Shown here: piece after piece, positions 27,630 through 37,372 of the stretch
How the letters are laid out: every line of letters starts with the position of its first letter
How positions within the stretch are numbered: the stretch's first letter is position 1
From: Ilyomonas sp965277535
GTDB taxonomy: Bacteria > Bacteroidota > Bacteroidia > Chitinophagales > Chitinophagaceae
DNA length: 64,000 bases
NCBI GenBank assembly: GCA_965277535.1
Contig: OZ255825.1
Span: 2,480,001 to 2,544,000 of the forward strand
Direction of reading: 5' to 3'
The notes under the pieces: model-generated
Told to the model about the DNA's origin: nothing
Database searches by the model: none
Seen by the model: the letters and a program-made list of their open reading frames with translations, nothing else
Translations under genes and position numbers: made by a program

Positions 27630-28925
27630 ATGATGATGCGCAGTAATAAAAAATTCCATTTTGTTGTTTTTGTTTTTGCCCTCTTTTTTCATCAATCAAT
27701 AACTGCCCAAACCATTTATAACGATACCATTCCGCTGGGCGGCAATGCTTATGCAAATGGAACGGCAGAGATAAGGGACAGTGGGTTAGTGAAATGGACA
27801 GATTCATCAATCATCACCGTTTATTTTAGAACCGATGCGCCGCAAACCTTTGCTGTTTCGCTTCGCCTGCAAACAGTAGGCAATAGCGAGATACAAGTAT
27901 CAGCGGGTAATACTTCATTTACAAAACAAATCAACAATACCAATTTTGATGTTGTGAATATTGGAAAATTGGTTGTTTCCAAACCCGGCTATGTGAAGAT
28001 TGATTTGAAAGGCATCCGCAAAACGGGTACTGTGTTTGCCAACGTATCTGACCTCATTCTGAAACATGAAAAAGGAGACACTTCTTTGGTGTATGTAAAA
28101 GGTGGCAGCTCGTTTCATTTTGGAAGAAGAGGGCCTTCAGTGCATCTGCGTTATCCGCCGCCGGATGAATTGAAAAACGATGTGCGTTGGTTTTACAATG
28201 AAATCACAGTGCCCGTTGGCAACGATCAATTAGGCTCTTATTTTATGGCAGATGGTTTTGGTGAAGGTTATTTTGGAATGCAGGTAAACAGCCCTACGGA
28301 GCGGCATGTTTTGTTTTCGGTTTGGAGCCCTTTTGAAACGCAAAACCCAAAAGACATTCCTGATAGTATGCGTATTAAATTGCTGAAAAAAGGGGCAAAT
28401 GTAAAAGCCAACGATTTTGGCAATGAAGGCTCGGGCGGCCAAAGCTATATGAACTTTTTATGGAAAGCCGGTAACACGTATGCCTTTCTGTTAGGTGCAC
28501 AGCCCGATTCGCTTCGTCATACAACAACTTATACGGCTTACTTCAAAAATATAAGCGAAAACAAATGGTATCTAATTGCTCAATTTCAACGTCCGCAAAC
28601 GGTTACTTATCTCACGCATTTGTATTCTTTTCTTGAAAACTTTATTCCCGAAACCGGCGATGAAACGAGAATGGGCTTTTATAAAAATCAATGGATGATG
28701 GATGGCAAAGAGGAATGGCACGAGCTAACCAATGCTGTCTTTACTGCAGATGCAACAGCCAAAAGTGGTTATCGGAAAGATTATGCAGGCGGCGCTGATG
28801 GCGATCATTTCTTTTTGCACAATGATGGTTTTTTTGATGATTTTGTAAAAACGAATCAATCGTTCACACGCAAAGCTTCGGGCGATAAACCAATCATTGA
28901 TTTTGCAAATTTGCCGCAGCAATAA
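27630..28925 (+). CDS. Secreted DUF3472 (with DUF5077-like part) protein
   Basis: About 431 residues with a signal peptide ending near HQSITAQ. An N-terminal beta-sandwich resembles DUF5077 (to about residue 135), followed by DUF3472 with SVHLRYPPPDELKNDVRWFYNEITVP and GYFGMQVNSPTERHVLFSVWSPFETQNP. DUF3472 proteins are common in Bacteroidota glycan loci, but their activity is not established. Three consecutive ATGs occur at the start; the first is used. It lies between the esterase and sulfatase genes on the same strand. Confidence 0.82.
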   Translation: MMMRSNKKFHFVVFVFALFFHQSITAQTIYNDTIPLGGNAYANGTAEIRDSGLVKWTDSSIITVYFRTDAPQTFAVSLRLQTVGNSEIQVSAGNTSFTKQINNTNFDVVNIGKLVVSKPGYVKIDLKGIRKTGTVFANVSDLILKHEKGDTSLVYVKGGSSFHFGRRGPSVHLRYPPPDELKNDVRWFYNEITVPVGNDQLGSYFMADGFGEGYFGMQVNSPTERHVLFSVWSPFETQNPKDIPDSMRIKLLKKGANVKANDFGNEGSGGQSYMNFLWKAGNTYAFLLGAQPDSLRHTTTYTAYFKNISENKWYLIAQFQRPQTVTYLTHLYSFLENFIPETGDETRMGFYKNQWMMDGKEEWHELTNAVFTADATAKSGYRKDYAGGADGDHFFLHNDGFFDDFVKTNQSFTRKASGDKPIIDFANLPQQ

Positions 28926-28951
28926 TATTTAATAGAGCATCATCCATTGTT

Positions 28952-30493
28952 ATGAAAATATCTTGCTTTATTGTTTTTGTTTTTATCATTTTTAGTACTG
29001 GCTTTTCTCAAAATATCAACAAAAACAAACCTAACATCATTTACATTCTTGCTGATGATTTGGGTTATGACGATGTGGGTTGCTACGGTCAGCAAAAAAT
29101 AGAAACACCCAACATTGATGCATTGGCAAAAAGCGGCAAACGCTTTACACAGCATTATGCGTTTCCGGTGTGTGCACCCTCACGGTATTCGCTGATGACG
29201 GGCATCAACTCCGGCAAAGCTTACATACGCGGCAACGATGAGTGGGAAGAACGTGGTGATGTATGGAACTTCAAAGCGATGGAAGCCAACCCGTTTTTAG
29301 AAGGGCAACGTCCCATTCCTGACTCTACGTTTACGATTGCGAAACTGTTGAAACAACAAGGTTATACAACCGGCATGATAGGCAAATGGGGACTGGGTGC
29401 GCCTTTCAGCGTTGGCGCTCCTAACCGGCAAGGTTTCGATTATTTCTATGGCTTTATTTGTCAGCGGCAGGATCATACGTATTACAGTGGTCATTTGTGG
29501 GAGAACGAAAACCGTGTGCCGTTGAATAATAAAATTGTGGATCCTGCTGTGCGGTTTCCAAAAGACAAGGATTCACTGGATGAAAAGAACTATGAAGTGT
29601 ATCAACAAAAAGATTATGCGCCGGATTTTTTAATCAAAGCTGCGGTGAATTTTATTGATAAGAACAAAAAGGAGCCTTTCTTTCTTTACTATCCTTCGCC
29701 CTTGCCACATGTATCGTTGCAGGCACCCAAAAAATGGGTGGATTATTATCATCAAAAGTTTGGTGATGAAAAACCTTACATGGGTGGTTCTTATTTTCCT
29801 TGTCGTTACCCGCGCGCTACTTATGCCGCCATGATTTCGGCATTGGATGACCAGGTAGGAGAGATAATAAAAACGTTAAAAACAAAAGGCATTTATGATA
29901 ACACCATCATCCTGTTTTGCAGTGATAACGGACCTGCTGATATCAGTGTAGGTGTGGATGGAGATTTCTTTAAAAGCGGCGGTCCTTTTAAAGCCGGATA
30001 CGGCTGGGGTAAAGGCTTTGTGCATGAAGGCGGCATCCGCGAACCATTTATTGTATCGTGGCCAGGGAAGATAAAAGCCGGCTCTGTTTCCGATATGATT
30101 TGTGCTACAATAGACATGATGCCAACGCTTTGTAACCTGCTTCATATGGATGCGCCCAAAGGCATTGACGGCATTAATATTTTACCCGAAATAGTAGGTA
30201 ACAAACAAGAACAGCAACACGATTATTTGTACTGGGAATTTCCTGAATATGGTGGTCAGCAGGCAGTAAGAATGGGCAACTGGAAAGCGGTAAGATTGAA
30301 CATTAAAACTACCGGAAAACTAACAACACAACTGTTTGATTTAAGCAACGATATACAGGAGCAAAACGATGTTGCGGGCGAGCATCCTGATATTGTAAAG
30401 ACGATGGAAAGCATTATGAAAAAGGAACATCATACGCCTGAAGTGAATACGTTTATCATTCCTGCGATAGAAGCTTCGGCGAAAAACAAGTAA
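28952..30493 (+). CDS. Secreted type I sulfatase (arylsulfatase family)
   Basis: The 513-residue protein has a signal peptide ending near FSTGFSQ. The N-terminal metal-binding pair is in YILADDLGYDD. The sulfatase signature is CAPSRYSLMTG, where cysteine 74 is matured to formylglycine; GMIGKWGLG follows, and a late metal site lies in LFCSDNGP. It needs a formylglycine-generating enzyme, not present in the window. It likely removes sulfate from a sulfated glycan in the periplasm. It starts 26 bases after the DUF3472 gene. Confidence 0.93.
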   Translation: MKISCFIVFVFIIFSTGFSQNINKNKPNIIYILADDLGYDDVGCYGQQKIETPNIDALAKSGKRFTQHYAFPVCAPSRYSLMTGINSGKAYIRGNDEWEERGDVWNFKAMEANPFLEGQRPIPDSTFTIAKLLKQQGYTTGMIGKWGLGAPFSVGAPNRQGFDYFYGFICQRQDHTYYSGHLWENENRVPLNNKIVDPAVRFPKDKDSLDEKNYEVYQQKDYAPDFLIKAAVNFIDKNKKEPFFLYYPSPLPHVSLQAPKKWVDYYHQKFGDEKPYMGGSYFPCRYPRATYAAMISALDDQVGEIIKTLKTKGIYDNTIILFCSDNGPADISVGVDGDFFKSGGPFKAGYGWGKGFVHEGGIREPFIVSWPGKIKAGSVSDMICATIDMMPTLCNLLHMDAPKGIDGINILPEIVGNKQEQQHDYLYWEFPEYGGQQAVRMGNWKAVRLNIKTTGKLTTQLFDLSNDIQEQNDVAGEHPDIVKTMESIMKKEHHTPEVNTFIIPAIEASAKNK

Positions 30494-30612
30494 TGTACAG
30501 TTGATAAGTTTGTAGTAAGAACAAGTTGATTATTTATTGTTGTTTGTGCTCTGAAATGTATGACAGATACCTCTTCTAACAAGAAGCACTCTCATCATAG
30601 CAGTCGTAGCTA

Positions 30613-30786
30613 TATTCCGTCAGGAATAATAGGTGGATAGAAAATCGTGCAAAAACAAAGATGATTCCGTTCCGTCAGGAACGATAGTGGGTAGAAGAAG
30701 ATGATGGATGAAGAGATGTATTCCGTTCCATCGGAACGGTACTTTGTGCTGATTGAATGTTGATGAGTATCGTTCCTGACGGAACG
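30613..30786. repeat. REP cluster 1 (four GTTCC-type palindromes)
   Basis: Palindromes are ATTCCGTCAGGAAT-like near 30614, CGTTCCGTCAGGAACG (30668-30683), CCGTTCCATCGGAACGG (30723-30739) and CGTTCCTGACGGAACG (30771-30786). The tails AGGTGGATAG and AGTGGGTAG follow the first two. It fills the convergent gap between the sulfatase and DUF5107 genes. It is a more worn copy of the units at 37188 and 44045, lacking the right-hand CTACCCACC tail. Confidence 0.85.
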
Positions 30787-30922
30787 AACTGCCATCCATT
30801 ATTTATCGTTTCTATTCGCCTGTTATTCCTGCAGAGCGTTCTCAGAACTCTTATCCTATACGCTCTCTAACAAACAGATAATAATAGCATTATACATTTC
30901 AGAGCACAGCCTTATTGTTTTG

Positions 30923-30956
30923 TTTGTTTTTCTTTTATTAAGAAAAGAAAAACAAA
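30923..30956. terminator. Bidirectional A/T-rich terminator hairpin
   Basis: A perfect 14-base-pair stem (TTTGTTTTTCTTTT / AAAAGAAAAACAAA) has the loop ATTAAG. It lies eight bases from the stop of the minus-strand DUF5107 gene and downstream of the plus-strand sulfatase gene, so it could end both transcripts, although the stem is low in GC. Confidence 0.55.
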
Positions 30957-30963
30957 TGCATTG

Positions 30964-33900
30964 CTACTTTTTCAAAAGCAAGTATTGCAGTATTCGGGCA
31001 TTGCTATTCAAAGCAACTCCTGAATGGTTATCAGTATTACTCAAAATTCCTTTTGCCCAAATCAAACCTGTATCTTCAGGATACAATTGTAGCTGCTCAT
31101 CCAACCATTGTTTTCCTTCTTTGTTTTTGTTTAATTTTTCATACGCCCAAACGGTTACTAACGCATTGGAAGACTGTACGTTTCTTTCGTTGCTTGCAGA
31201 AGCATTGAAATGGATAATTTTATTCAGTTCATTATCCCCCGCTGTTTTGTTGTACAGGCTGTTGTAATTTAGGTAAGCAAGCCAGTCTTCCAGCCGGTTA
31301 TCCATATCCTGTTCATAAGGCTTTCCCACGCCGAGGTTGTGAGGATATAATTTTGCCTCCTCAATGAAGGTTAAGCTGTTTTTATAATCGTGCTTTCCTA
31401 ATGCATCAATGGCTTCTTTTAATTTAATTTCTCTATACATATCATGACTTTCGGTAGCTCCTTCAAAAGGTAAAATATCAAGATGCGTAATCAACTTGTC
31501 AGCTTCTGAAAATTGGTTGTTATAAAGAAGGATTTTAGCAGATAACAATCCAATAATATAATTATCGGGATGTGCTTTTGCATAAGGCTCAACAGCGGCG
31601 AATGCCTTATCATACTGAGCATTTGATAAATAGTGTTCCGCTAACAATTTGTAATATCGCCAGTCTTTACTTAACGATAAAGCCTTTTGCAAATCAGCTT
31701 CCGCACCTGCTTTGTTATCATCATTTTCTATGGCGGCTCTTACGGCATAAAAGGGTGCAAACTGCGGCTCGTTACCACAAGAGATCAGCAACTGTTTACA
31801 TTCAGGAATCCTGTTTCTGTCGTGATAAATCAGGGCTAAGTGATACTTCAACAACCAGTCGTTTTGTTTAGCCAATAATTGTTCAATTACACCTGCTGTT
31901 TCAGAACGAAAAGGAAAATAAAACGATGAAGCTATTTTACTTACATCCATTTTTTCACCATCCAGATAGGCCAGCCAGTACACGCTTTCGGGCGATGGCA
32001 ACGACATCGTAAACAGTTGCTTTGCTTCTTCTCGGCAGTCTTGTTTGTAATACCAAACTGCTATCTCTGCATACGTTTCTGCAGGCAATTCATTCCTGAT
32101 GGATTGTATAAACTTCTGTTTGTTTTCTTCCCCTTTATTCCATTGGTATTTTTCAAACAAAGCAAAATAACTTAATGGATCTAACTGATGTATAGTGGCT
32201 AATATTTTTTGTGCATCGTCTCTTTTATTTTGCTTCCTGAATATGACAGCTTCTAACTGCAAAGCAGCCATATTGTGCGCATTGTAAACAAGCGATTTCT
32301 GTACATACTGTAAAGCCCTGTTATCAGCTTTTTCTTTGTGATAAATGGAAGCTAATTCAGTATAAGCTGCACTTCTGTAAGCCGGGTCTAAGGCGGCAAT
32401 ATCAAATCCATCTTTTGCATCAATCGCATTGCCCAATTGCTCATTAATTAAACCATAGTAATAATTGGCATCGCCTGCAACCGAGCTGATGCTTAATGCA
32501 CGCGTTGCCAGTTGCAATGCTTCTTTATACCGCATGTTGCGATACATTAGTTCAGACATCTTCACCAAAGCAGGTAAAAAATTAGAATCCTGTTGCAGCG
32601 ATGCAGTCAACTTTTCTTCGGCTTTGGCATATAATTTTTCGTCCATTAACTCTGTTCCCAACAAGTACAATCTATACGCGCCGTTCCAGTTGAAATTTTT
32701 GGGTGTTTCAACTGGTCTGCTTAGATTATCTGCGGTTGAATCGGCATTGTATTGCAGCTTATCAATACCAATTGTTGCTGTCAATTTATTCTTATCTACA
32801 GCAACCTGTATCGAATCTGTAAACACTTGTTGAGCCGACAGTTGCAATGCTTTTTTATAAACGATTTTATCGCCTTCTTTCACCACTAAAGAATCCTGCA
32901 ACGCCTGCACCGGAAAGTAATACAGCTTCAACCAGCCTCCTTCGTATCTCATGTTAAAAGCACCATATTGATTGGCTTCCACAAAGCCATCCGTTCCTCT
33001 AACCGGATACCAGTATTCCTTCCAGGTATCGCTGGCATAAGGTTCAAAAGCAATGTGCTTAAATGGCGTGTAACTGCTCCCCTCTGCGTTCTGGTTAAAG
33101 AGCCGTCCCGACTGCACTTCCACGTATTGTCCATCGGTATCGGTGAGCTCTTTTTCCCATATCATTCCCTGGTCTGATAAACCCCAGATCCAAATCTTCT
33201 TACCGGCTTTGTCATCGTGCGTGCTGTATCTTGCCATACCGGCGTCTTCGTCATGATAATACGTACCAAAAAAGTTGGTGTATTTGCCAAACACATGGTA
33301 TGATTTGTAACCGCCAAAATCATTGTTTTTATACCACGAAATCAGCTTGCCGTTTTCCTTATTTACCGGCCATGAAGCCCACTCGCCATTGTGACCTATG
33401 TATTTATTTCCGGGATACATAAATTCTAAATCGTTACTTGCTTTTGCACCGGCATTCATCCAGTGATAATAAGGCTGCTCAATGGGCGTGGTGTTGTACC
33501 AGAAAGCTTGTGTGGTAAAGAAGGCTTTATCCTTTGGAACATTGATTTCCACGCGCCAGTTGCTGCGCGTTAATAAATCCAGCGCACCAATGGTGCAGGT
33601 GGCGCTGCCATCTTCTTCATGCTGTACCGTGTAGTCAACCGGTGTTGCGCAGTTGGGGGTATGACCCATGATACCAAAATTGGCTTCCAAACCACCACTT
33701 GTCCACGGGCCGCGCATGGCGATGTCTCTAAACTTCACGGTATGATTGTAATACAAAAAAGGCTTGCCTGTTTGCTTATCAATCGCTGCCCAAATCTTGC
33801 CACCAATTTCGGGCAAAACCAAAAGCCTGATATACGCATTTTCTATTTCCACCACTTTCCATTGCTTATTTATTGGCTTATTGGTAAAGCCATCAAAGCG

Positions 33901-34059
33901 GAAATAAGGATATACTTGCGTCAGCAATGGAATAGGATTCGGATCGGAAAACGGATACGTTGGAAACGTTTTCAGATACTCTTTAACTGTAACGCTATCC
34001 TGCGATTTTGCAATGGCGAAGTGTACAAGCACAATAAACAAAACACTTAACTTTTTCAT
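30964..34059 (-). CDS. Secreted DUF5107 protein with TPR repeats
   Basis: The 1031-residue protein has a signal peptide (KKLSVLFIVLVHFAIAKSQ). The N-terminal 350 residues match DUF5107, a galactose-mutarotase-like beta-sandwich (VLPEIGGKIWAAIDKQTGKPFLYYNH, GLEANFGIMGHTPNCATPVDY). From about residue 480 a long run of TPR helices continues to the end (for example AEEKLTASLQQDSNFLPALVKMSELMYRNMRYKEALQLATRAL). DUF5107-TPR proteins recur in Bacteroidota glycan loci, and the fold suggests carbohydrate binding or processing. It is the last gene of a minus-strand block, 18 bases after the GH123-like gene. Confidence 0.85.
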   Translation of the reverse strand: MKKLSVLFIVLVHFAIAKSQDSVTVKEYLKTFPTYPFSDPNPIPLLTQVYPYFRFDGFTNKPINKQWKVVEIENAYIRLLVLPEIGGKIWAAIDKQTGKPFLYYNHTVKFRDIAMRGPWTSGGLEANFGIMGHTPNCATPVDYTVQHEEDGSATCTIGALDLLTRSNWRVEINVPKDKAFFTTQAFWYNTTPIEQPYYHWMNAGAKASNDLEFMYPGNKYIGHNGEWASWPVNKENGKLISWYKNNDFGGYKSYHVFGKYTNFFGTYYHDEDAGMARYSTHDDKAGKKIWIWGLSDQGMIWEKELTDTDGQYVEVQSGRLFNQNAEGSSYTPFKHIAFEPYASDTWKEYWYPVRGTDGFVEANQYGAFNMRYEGGWLKLYYFPVQALQDSLVVKEGDKIVYKKALQLSAQQVFTDSIQVAVDKNKLTATIGIDKLQYNADSTADNLSRPVETPKNFNWNGAYRLYLLGTELMDEKLYAKAEEKLTASLQQDSNFLPALVKMSELMYRNMRYKEALQLATRALSISSVAGDANYYYGLINEQLGNAIDAKDGFDIAALDPAYRSAAYTELASIYHKEKADNRALQYVQKSLVYNAHNMAALQLEAVIFRKQNKRDDAQKILATIHQLDPLSYFALFEKYQWNKGEENKQKFIQSIRNELPAETYAEIAVWYYKQDCREEAKQLFTMSLPSPESVYWLAYLDGEKMDVSKIASSFYFPFRSETAGVIEQLLAKQNDWLLKYHLALIYHDRNRIPECKQLLISCGNEPQFAPFYAVRAAIENDDNKAGAEADLQKALSLSKDWRYYKLLAEHYLSNAQYDKAFAAVEPYAKAHPDNYIIGLLSAKILLYNNQFSEADKLITHLDILPFEGATESHDMYREIKLKEAIDALGKHDYKNSLTFIEEAKLYPHNLGVGKPYEQDMDNRLEDWLAYLNYNSLYNKTAGDNELNKIIHFNASASNERNVQSSNALVTVWAYEKLNKNKEGKQWLDEQLQLYPEDTGLIWAKGILSNTDNHSGVALNSNARILQYLLLKK

Positions 34060-34077
34060 ACAACAGCAGCTTTGTTT

Positions 34078-37059
34078 TTACTGGATAATCAACAACCAGC
34101 CCTTGTTCTTTGTAACTGGTATGGCATCATTCAATCTAAATGTTTCCGCTTGTTGAAAATTTTTGATTTCCGGTGCTGTAATCGTTGCTTTAGAAGCATC
34201 AATGCCCAAGGCTTTCCAGTCTATTGTTAATTGAATTGTTGTATCAGCTTCTGCCCAGCTTGCAATAGAAATTAATGCTTTGCCCCCCTTCTTATACACC
34301 GTTGCCAGCACCTTGTTATTGCTTGTTTTTACCGGACAATTGTCACTCCAGTAGCCAATCATTTTAGTGCCTTGCATACCAAATTCATCCCACACTTTCC
34401 ATATCGGGCGCGGGTCGGCATTATCACTCCAGGGCATTCTGCTCGTCATGCCATAAACCATACCGCGCCAGGGATTGCCACCGCCCTGCAGCATTTCGCC
34501 CATCAAGCCGAATGGTATGCCGCTAACTTCGGTTAAGAAGAAATCAGGACTATTATTTTCATAGTCAAAGTATTCACCAAACCACAAGCGATTGAGGTAT
34601 GGAAAGTGCTCCATGTACAGGTTGGCGCTGTTGTTAAACCCATCATTTTTGTTGTATTGATTGGCAGAATGCAGGTCAATGATGCCAGGATGATTGTCCT
34701 GTGTTAATACCCGTTTAATGCGCTTCATGGTAACGCGATCAAATGCCACATCGTCCAAATAAATACCATCAATACCTACGTTCTGCACCAGCCAGTTCAT
34801 GCCTTCCACATAGTAGTTGTGCCAGCGGCTCATGCCACTGTTTACAATGGCTGCATCTTTTATTTCGGGCACAAACCAGGCAGCTATGTAATCGGAGTCG
34901 AGATGCTCCTGCAGCCAGCTATAACCACCGCCTTTTCCGGTTGAATAAATTTCATGTTTAAGGCTGCGCATGGGGAAGGTTTCATACGCATGATTGGACA
35001 ACTCGCGCACCGTATTGTATATTTTTACTTTTAAACCATTCTGGTGTGCGCTGTCAATATAAGCCTTCATTTTTCTCCATTCGATAAACGGATAATTGAT
35101 CCACGGATTGATTGGCGTAGCATGATGAATATTAATCACCGTTGCGCCGGTTACTTTGATGGAATCAATCGCATTGTACTTATGATAAAAACGGTTTGCC
35201 CACTGAAAATCGGTATTAATGGTATGAAACGGTGTGATAAGTAATGTGAAATTGTAGTACAGCTCATCGCCTTTCTGCATCGTGCGCTCACCACTGTAAT
35301 TATTGACTATTATGACATTGCTTTTTTCGCCAATCGTAATGCCACCTTTATTATCATTGCCCCACGATGTTGGCAGTAACAAAGGCTTTTGTAAATAAAA
35401 ATTAGTATTAAGTGGACGAACATATTTTTCATCACGCAACGAATACTGCAAGCCGGCATTTACATTGCCAATCCATGCGCCATCCTGGTTCTTGTGGGCT
35501 ACATCCCATTTCCATTCAAAAGTCTCTTTACGATAGCCACCTTTTTCACCCAATCCCATCATATATTTCGAAGCTTCTTTGGTAAAAGGAATTTGCATGG
35601 CAATGTCCTTGAAACGCACGTCCTGCACCGCTTTCAGCTTTACGGTGTAACTGATAAAACCATCAAATTCTAAAGAGGCTGAAACCTCCATTTGTAGTGT
35701 ATCGTTGCTGCTTGTCGCTTTCCACTTTACAGTGCCTGCGCTTTGTTCCGTAAACTGCAAATCTTTGCTTTGCAATTGCATATTAGTACCTGAAGCAGTT
35801 GTAAAATGAAAATGAATTGGCTCTGTTAAAAGGTTGTTGGGCGCATTTGTATATTCCGTCATTTCAGGCGTTAAAAACGTTTGGATTTGTGCAGGGAAAC
35901 CATCTTCATTGATGGTTATTTTTCTGCCTAATAAACTGATGGTATGATTGCTTACTTTCAATGGGGTATAAGGTGCAATTACTGTATTTTCCTGCGCCAT
36001 TGTTGAGTTCAGCCACTTCAATCTTGTTTGTTTCCACGGCTCGGCAATATTTCCTTTGATAGTTTCTTGATTACTAACTGTAATTTCAATGTTTACTGTT
36101 TGCGGAGCCGCATCGCTGTTGATGGTCGCTTTGCCTTTATACACACCGGCAGGAATGTCTTTTGGAATATCTACCAAACACCACATTGCCTGTACAGAAT
36201 CAGCGCCGATATTTACTTTGCTGGTAAATGGCGAGCCATCGTATTTAATGCCGGTATTGTTTAAACAACTGATTGCCGAAGCCGGAATCATCTTGCCATT
36301 GGCACCTGCTAAATCGCTAAAACTAATTTTTACATTGTTGATGTTTTTCAGCGCATAAATGCCGATTTGAAAAGAATAGTTTTCGCCCTTATCAGCCTCG
36401 CCTTTGAAGGTGTTACTGCTTCCCCTTTCTATCCAGCGATAAGGCAGATAATCCTGCATTTTAATGGGATAAATTCTGTCTTCGGGAAACACAACATAAT
36501 CTTTGTTTTTGCCCTTTTTTATGAGCGCATCTGTTTCATTCTTCGTAGCGATAATCTCCATTGGATAGAAGCTGTTGAGACTGTCAATAGATTCAATTTC
36601 CTGCACCACTGCATCCGATTTGGTTTTGCCCTTTATTTGCTGCAGCCAATTAGCATCAGCAGTCGTTTCCGGTCTGAGATAAACACCTTTGGGATAGTTG
36701 GAGCGGCCTTCATTTTTGTAAGGCATATAATACACATAATAAATGCCTTTGCCTGAAACGGGTTGAAAGTAAACATCACCGCTTAAATTGGTAATGTTGT
36801 CAACTTTTACATTCGTTACTTTTTGATGCGTTTGCCCATCTTCAACAATGATGCGTTTAACCTGCGGATTGTCGTCTCTTCTGCGCCAGATAACGGTGGC
36901 TTTGGCAACAGGCACATTGTTATTCACCATCACTACTGCACGATGATTGCCCAGCGAATCGGTATTCCATTTTTGAGTTGCAATGGTGTGCTTTGTTTCC
37001 TGTGCAAAGAGTATTGTTACTGCACAAATGAGTAGGAAAAGACAAACAAACTTCTTCAT
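34078..37059 (-). CDS. Large secreted glycoside-hydrolase-like protein (GH123-related)
   Basis: The 993-residue protein has a signal peptide (KKFVCLFLLICAVTILFAQ). The middle contains beta-sandwich parts, including VQAMWCLVDIPKDIPAGVYKGKATINS, typical of the N-terminal domain of GH123 and related proteins. From about residue 640 a TIM-barrel-like region has INPWINYPFIEWRKMKAYIDSAHQNGLKVKIYNTVREL and GIDGIYLDDVAFDRVTM, the latter a possible catalytic strand. GH123 enzymes are beta-N-acetylgalactosaminidases; whether this protein shares that activity is unknown. It probably belongs to the susC/D-linked set. Confidence 0.65.
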   Translation of the reverse strand: MKKFVCLFLLICAVTILFAQETKHTIATQKWNTDSLGNHRAVVMVNNNVPVAKATVIWRRRDDNPQVKRIIVEDGQTHQKVTNVKVDNITNLSGDVYFQPVSGKGIYYVYYMPYKNEGRSNYPKGVYLRPETTADANWLQQIKGKTKSDAVVQEIESIDSLNSFYPMEIIATKNETDALIKKGKNKDYVVFPEDRIYPIKMQDYLPYRWIERGSSNTFKGEADKGENYSFQIGIYALKNINNVKISFSDLAGANGKMIPASAISCLNNTGIKYDGSPFTSKVNIGADSVQAMWCLVDIPKDIPAGVYKGKATINSDAAPQTVNIEITVSNQETIKGNIAEPWKQTRLKWLNSTMAQENTVIAPYTPLKVSNHTISLLGRKITINEDGFPAQIQTFLTPEMTEYTNAPNNLLTEPIHFHFTTASGTNMQLQSKDLQFTEQSAGTVKWKATSSNDTLQMEVSASLEFDGFISYTVKLKAVQDVRFKDIAMQIPFTKEASKYMMGLGEKGGYRKETFEWKWDVAHKNQDGAWIGNVNAGLQYSLRDEKYVRPLNTNFYLQKPLLLPTSWGNDNKGGITIGEKSNVIIVNNYSGERTMQKGDELYYNFTLLITPFHTINTDFQWANRFYHKYNAIDSIKVTGATVINIHHATPINPWINYPFIEWRKMKAYIDSAHQNGLKVKIYNTVRELSNHAYETFPMRSLKHEIYSTGKGGGYSWLQEHLDSDYIAAWFVPEIKDAAIVNSGMSRWHNYYVEGMNWLVQNVGIDGIYLDDVAFDRVTMKRIKRVLTQDNHPGIIDLHSANQYNKNDGFNNSANLYMEHFPYLNRLWFGEYFDYENNSPDFFLTEVSGIPFGLMGEMLQGGGNPWRGMVYGMTSRMPWSDNADPRPIWKVWDEFGMQGTKMIGYWSDNCPVKTSNNKVLATVYKKGGKALISIASWAEADTTIQLTIDWKALGIDASKATITAPEIKNFQQAETFRLNDAIPVTKNKGWLLIIQ

Positions 37060-37187
37060 TCTTTTTCTTTTGTAATTGTATTGAAAGTATTGTTCAAATT
37101 GTTGAATAAATCAATAAAGCATAATGTTTTAAAGTATATATGGATATGCTTATCATCGGTTAGTGTACTCATCATTGCTGTTTCAGA

Positions 37188-37349
37188 ATGTTCCGTTAGG
37201 AACATAAGGTGGGTAGAAAATAGCACAAAACCAAAGATGAATCCGTTCCATCGGAACGGTAATCTTGTTATTTGTAGAGTATCGTTCCGATGGAACGAAT
37301 GCCTTGATACGTTTCTCTTTTTTCTACCCACCTGCTGTTCCTGACGGAA
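37188..37349. repeat. REP cluster 2, complete mirror-symmetric unit
   Basis: Order: palindrome ATGTTCCGTTAGGAACAT, tail AGGTGGGTAGAAAA, palindrome CCGTTCCATCGGAACGG (37243-37259), palindrome CGTTCCGATGGAACG, tail TTTCTACCCACCT, palindrome TGTTCCTGACGGAACA. The two tails point towards each other, so the whole unit is an inverted pair. It matches the unit at 44045-44208 closely, including the stretch after the left tail (AGCACAAAACCAAAGATG). Confidence 0.92.
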
Positions 37350-37372
37350 CATGTAAAACAATTGCTTTCCAA

